From positions 1 to 64,000 of the forward strand of contig NZ_LIQF01000003.1 of the NCBI RefSeq assembly GCF_001418205.1: DNA of 64,000 nt, in the 5' to 3' direction. Within the stretch, counting starts at the first letter, position 1. The number at the start of each line of letters is the position of its first letter. Positions 62,371 through 64,000 of this stretch are shown here, piece by piece. The position numbers were made by a program, and so were the translations under genes. The DNA comes from Marinomonas fungiae (lineage in GTDB: Bacteria; Pseudomonadota; Gammaproteobacteria; Pseudomonadales; Marinomonadaceae). The notes under the pieces were generated by a model that had not been told where the DNA came from, did not search any database, and saw only the letters and a program-made list of their open reading frames with translations.

Positions 62371-63240
62371 ATGGACAAAGATTATCTTCCATTTCATCCA
62401 AATCCAAGTAAACCAACATACCAAGCCCCAGAAGGCGCGGTTGATGCACACTGCCACGTTTTTGGTCCGGCTGACAAATTTCCCTACCATCCAAAACGTA
62501 AATACACCCCATGTGATGCTTCAAAAGAGCAACTGTTCGCACTACGTGATCACCTAGGTTTTTCTCGCAATGTCATCGTTCAGGCGTCTTGTCACAGTAC
62601 TGACAACGCTGCACTGATTGATGCGTTGCAAACAGCGGGTGAATTGGCTCGTGGTGTCGCATTTATCGATGACAGTTTCACCATTGAACAGCTTCAAGAG
62701 ATGCACGATGCCGGTGTTCGTGGTGTGCGCTTTAACTTTGTGAAGCGTTTGGTAGACAGCACACCGCGTGAAGTATTCTTTTCCATTGCCGAGAAAATCA
62801 AAACACTGGGCTGGCACATCGTGGTGTACTTTGAGGCGCCAGATCTAGAAGAGTTGATTCCATTCCTAAAAGAGCTAGGTACAACCATTGTGGTGGATCA
62901 CATGGGGCGCCCAGATGTAGCCAAAGGTGTTGATCATCCTGACTTCCAGCGGTTCGTGAATTTCATGGCTGAGAACGACAATGTTTGGTGCAAAGTGAGC
63001 TGCCCTGAGCGCCTAACGCTGCAAGCGCCTGATTACTCTGATGTTGTGCCTTTTGCAAAGACATTGGTTGAGCAATTCCCTGATCGCGTACTTTGGGGGA
63101 CGGATTGGCCGCACCCAAATATGAAGTCGCATGTGCCTGACGACGGCCACCTGGTTGATGTGATTCCAATGATTGCAACAACACAAGAGCTTCAGCATAA
63201 GCTGCTAGTGGATAACCCAATGCGTCTATACTGGAATTAA
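62371..63240 (+). CDS. ligI: 2-pyrone-4,6-dicarboxylate hydrolase
   Basis: A 289-residue amidohydrolase. GAVDAHCHVFGPADKFPY starts the active site and matches LigI. VIVQASCHSTDNAALIDAL, VVDHMGRPD, and VLWGTDWPHPNM carry the later ligand His and Asp. It opens the lactone 2-pyrone-4,6-dicarboxylate to 4-oxalomesaconate. It is separated by 42 bases from galD with its own site and probably shares the transcript. Confidence 0.92.
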   Translation: MDKDYLPFHPNPSKPTYQAPEGAVDAHCHVFGPADKFPYHPKRKYTPCDASKEQLFALRDHLGFSRNVIVQASCHSTDNAALIDALQTAGELARGVAFIDDSFTIEQLQEMHDAGVRGVRFNFVKRLVDSTPREVFFSIAEKIKTLGWHIVVYFEAPDLEELIPFLKELGTTIVVDHMGRPDVAKGVDHPDFQRFVNFMAENDNVWCKVSCPERLTLQAPDYSDVVPFAKTLVEQFPDRVLWGTDWPHPNMKSHVPDDGHLVDVIPMIATTQELQHKLLVDNPMRLYWN

Positions 63241-63274
63241 TCCGGTAGAGAACCGAATCAAAAGAGGTCACCCC

Positions 63275-63634
63275 ATGGCGACTAATGAAAAACGAGACAT
63301 TCCTGGTACCTACCTTTTTGATAGCAAGATGGCGAAAAAAGGTTATGGCCTGAATAAAATGTGCTACTCCTTTAATAATCAGGAAGCGCGTGATGAATTT
63401 AACGCAGATCCAGATGCGTACTGCGATAAATTCAATTTAACAGTAGCTCAGAAAAAAGCGATTAAAGAAAAAGATATTATCGCGATGCTACGAGAAGGTG
63501 GCAGTATTTATTATCTAGCTAAATACGCTGGTTTATTAAAACTGAATATGCAAGATATCGGTGCTCTGCAAACAGGCATGAGTGTTGAAGAATTCAAAGA
63601 CATGCTTGTTAAGAACGGTCGAGGAGAAGTGTAA
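63275..63634 (+). CDS. ligA: Protocatechuate 4,5-dioxygenase alpha subunit
   Basis: A 119-residue LigA. IPGTYLFDSKMAKKGYGLNK, MCYSFNNQEARDEFNADPDA and GGSIYYLAKYAGLLKLNMQD are its usual segments. It helps shape the active site of the extradiol dioxygenase that opens protocatechuate to 4-carboxy-2-hydroxymuconate-6-semialdehyde. AGAGG precedes the ATG. The stop overlaps ligB by one base. Confidence 0.94.
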   Translation: MATNEKRDIPGTYLFDSKMAKKGYGLNKMCYSFNNQEARDEFNADPDAYCDKFNLTVAQKKAIKEKDIIAMLREGGSIYYLAKYAGLLKLNMQDIGALQTGMSVEEFKDMLVKNGRGEV

Positions 63635-64000
63635 TGGCGAATATTATCGGTGGTATTACGACTTCTCATATTCCTGCGATTGCTAATGCGATGGCAAACG
63701 GTTTAGAAGAGACGCCATACTGGAAACCTTTCTTTGATGGTTATCCACCAGTACGCGATTGGCTGAATGAGAAGAAACCTGATGTAATCATTCTGTTCTA
63801 CAACGATCACGGTTTGGAATTCTTCATTGATAAAAAACCGACTTTTGCGATTGGTGTGGCGGATGAGTACCACAATGCCGACGAAGGTTGGGGTATCCCT
63901 ACCATTCCACCTGTAACGGGCGAATCAGATCTTTCTTGGCACATTGCCAATAGTTTGGTCGAAGATGGTTTCGATATGACCATCTGTCAGGAAATGAAAG
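63634..64000 (+). CDS. ligB: Protocatechuate 4,5-dioxygenase beta subunit, partial (continues off the right edge)
   Basis: The first 122 residues of LigB: MANIIGGITTSHIPAIANAM with the first iron His, FYNDHGLEFFIDKKPTFAIG with the second, and IPPVTGESDLSWHIANSLV. The catalytic core is of the extradiol class III type. GAGGAG lies 7 bases before the ATG, which overlaps the ligA stop. The remaining residues, including the third metal ligand, are outside the window. Confidence 0.94.
   Translation, partial: MANIIGGITTSHIPAIANAMANGLEETPYWKPFFDGYPPVRDWLNEKKPDVIILFYNDHGLEFFIDKKPTFAIGVADEYHNADEGWGIPTIPPVTGESDLSWHIANSLVEDGFDMTICQEMK

Overview
The window looks like a marine gammaproteobacterial chromosome of the Oceanospirillales, most likely Marinomonas or a close relative. 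This rests on overall protein resemblance, moderate GC, KatG and MscS of gammaproteobacterial type, a cobalamin-riboswitch btuBFCD operon and a LigAB-type ring-cleavage cluster. It is an inference from memory, not a database result. I see no tRNA, rRNA or CRISPR array.

Region 1, 1-18210, is a mobile and defective-phage region. An IS5-type transposase runs off the left edge and abuts an FRG-domain gene that has lost its 5' end. A small protein with an RNSFLH (HEPN-like Rx4H) motif lies tail to tail with it. Next comes a block of Mu-like head genes (protease I with an internal-start scaffold, major head subunit T, gp35/36/37-like proteins). A long-tailed (siphovirus-like) module follows: tail tube, tail assembly chaperones with a textbook -1 slippery site, a 1700-residue tape measure, tail proteins, and a tail fibre split by a one-base change in a G run. 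No transposase A/B, portal, terminase or lysis genes are present. The region closes with a decayed IS3-type transposase.

Region 2, 18310-28762, is a same-strand catabolic cluster: LysR regulator, class II aldolase, complete peptide-type ABC importer with a fused double ATPase, 2-hydroxyacid dehydrogenase, M20 carbamoylase/allantoate hydrolase-like enzyme, and an acetylpolyamine/histone-deacetylase-family amidohydrolase. Region 3, 29178-37881, is all on the minus strand. It holds a histidine kinase, an NtrC-type regulator and a periplasmic binding protein, then a near-perfect sigma-54 promoter with two upstream palindromes, then a semialdehyde dehydrogenase, an iron-type alcohol dehydrogenase and a UraA-fold permease. 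Together they look like a sensed and regulated pathway for an omega-hydroxy acid or short diol; 4-hydroxybutyrate is the best guess.

Region 4, 38552-47321, carries housekeeping and stress genes: pseudoazurin, a zinc-less sirtuin, an EAL-HDOD protein, MscS, KatG, DUF2889 and a decayed chemoreceptor. Region 5, 47865-53612, is the most intriguing block. It is a tightly coupled operon of a PhoU-like/APH-kinase fusion, an ATP-grasp enzyme, an HprK-related P-loop kinase, a histidine phosphatase and a calcineurin-like phosphatase, followed by the first ~25 codons of what looks like an amphi-Trp-domain gene. This resembles the poorly understood 'GAK' gene system. The amphi-Trp gene appears to have been cut by a deletion that also beheaded a convergent thermonuclease gene.

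Region 6, 54006-59152, is a cobalamin riboswitch and btuBFCD plus one small Rossmann-like gene. Region 7, 59553-64000, is the protocatechuate 4,5-cleavage pathway (ligJ, ligK, galD, ligI, ligA, partial ligB).
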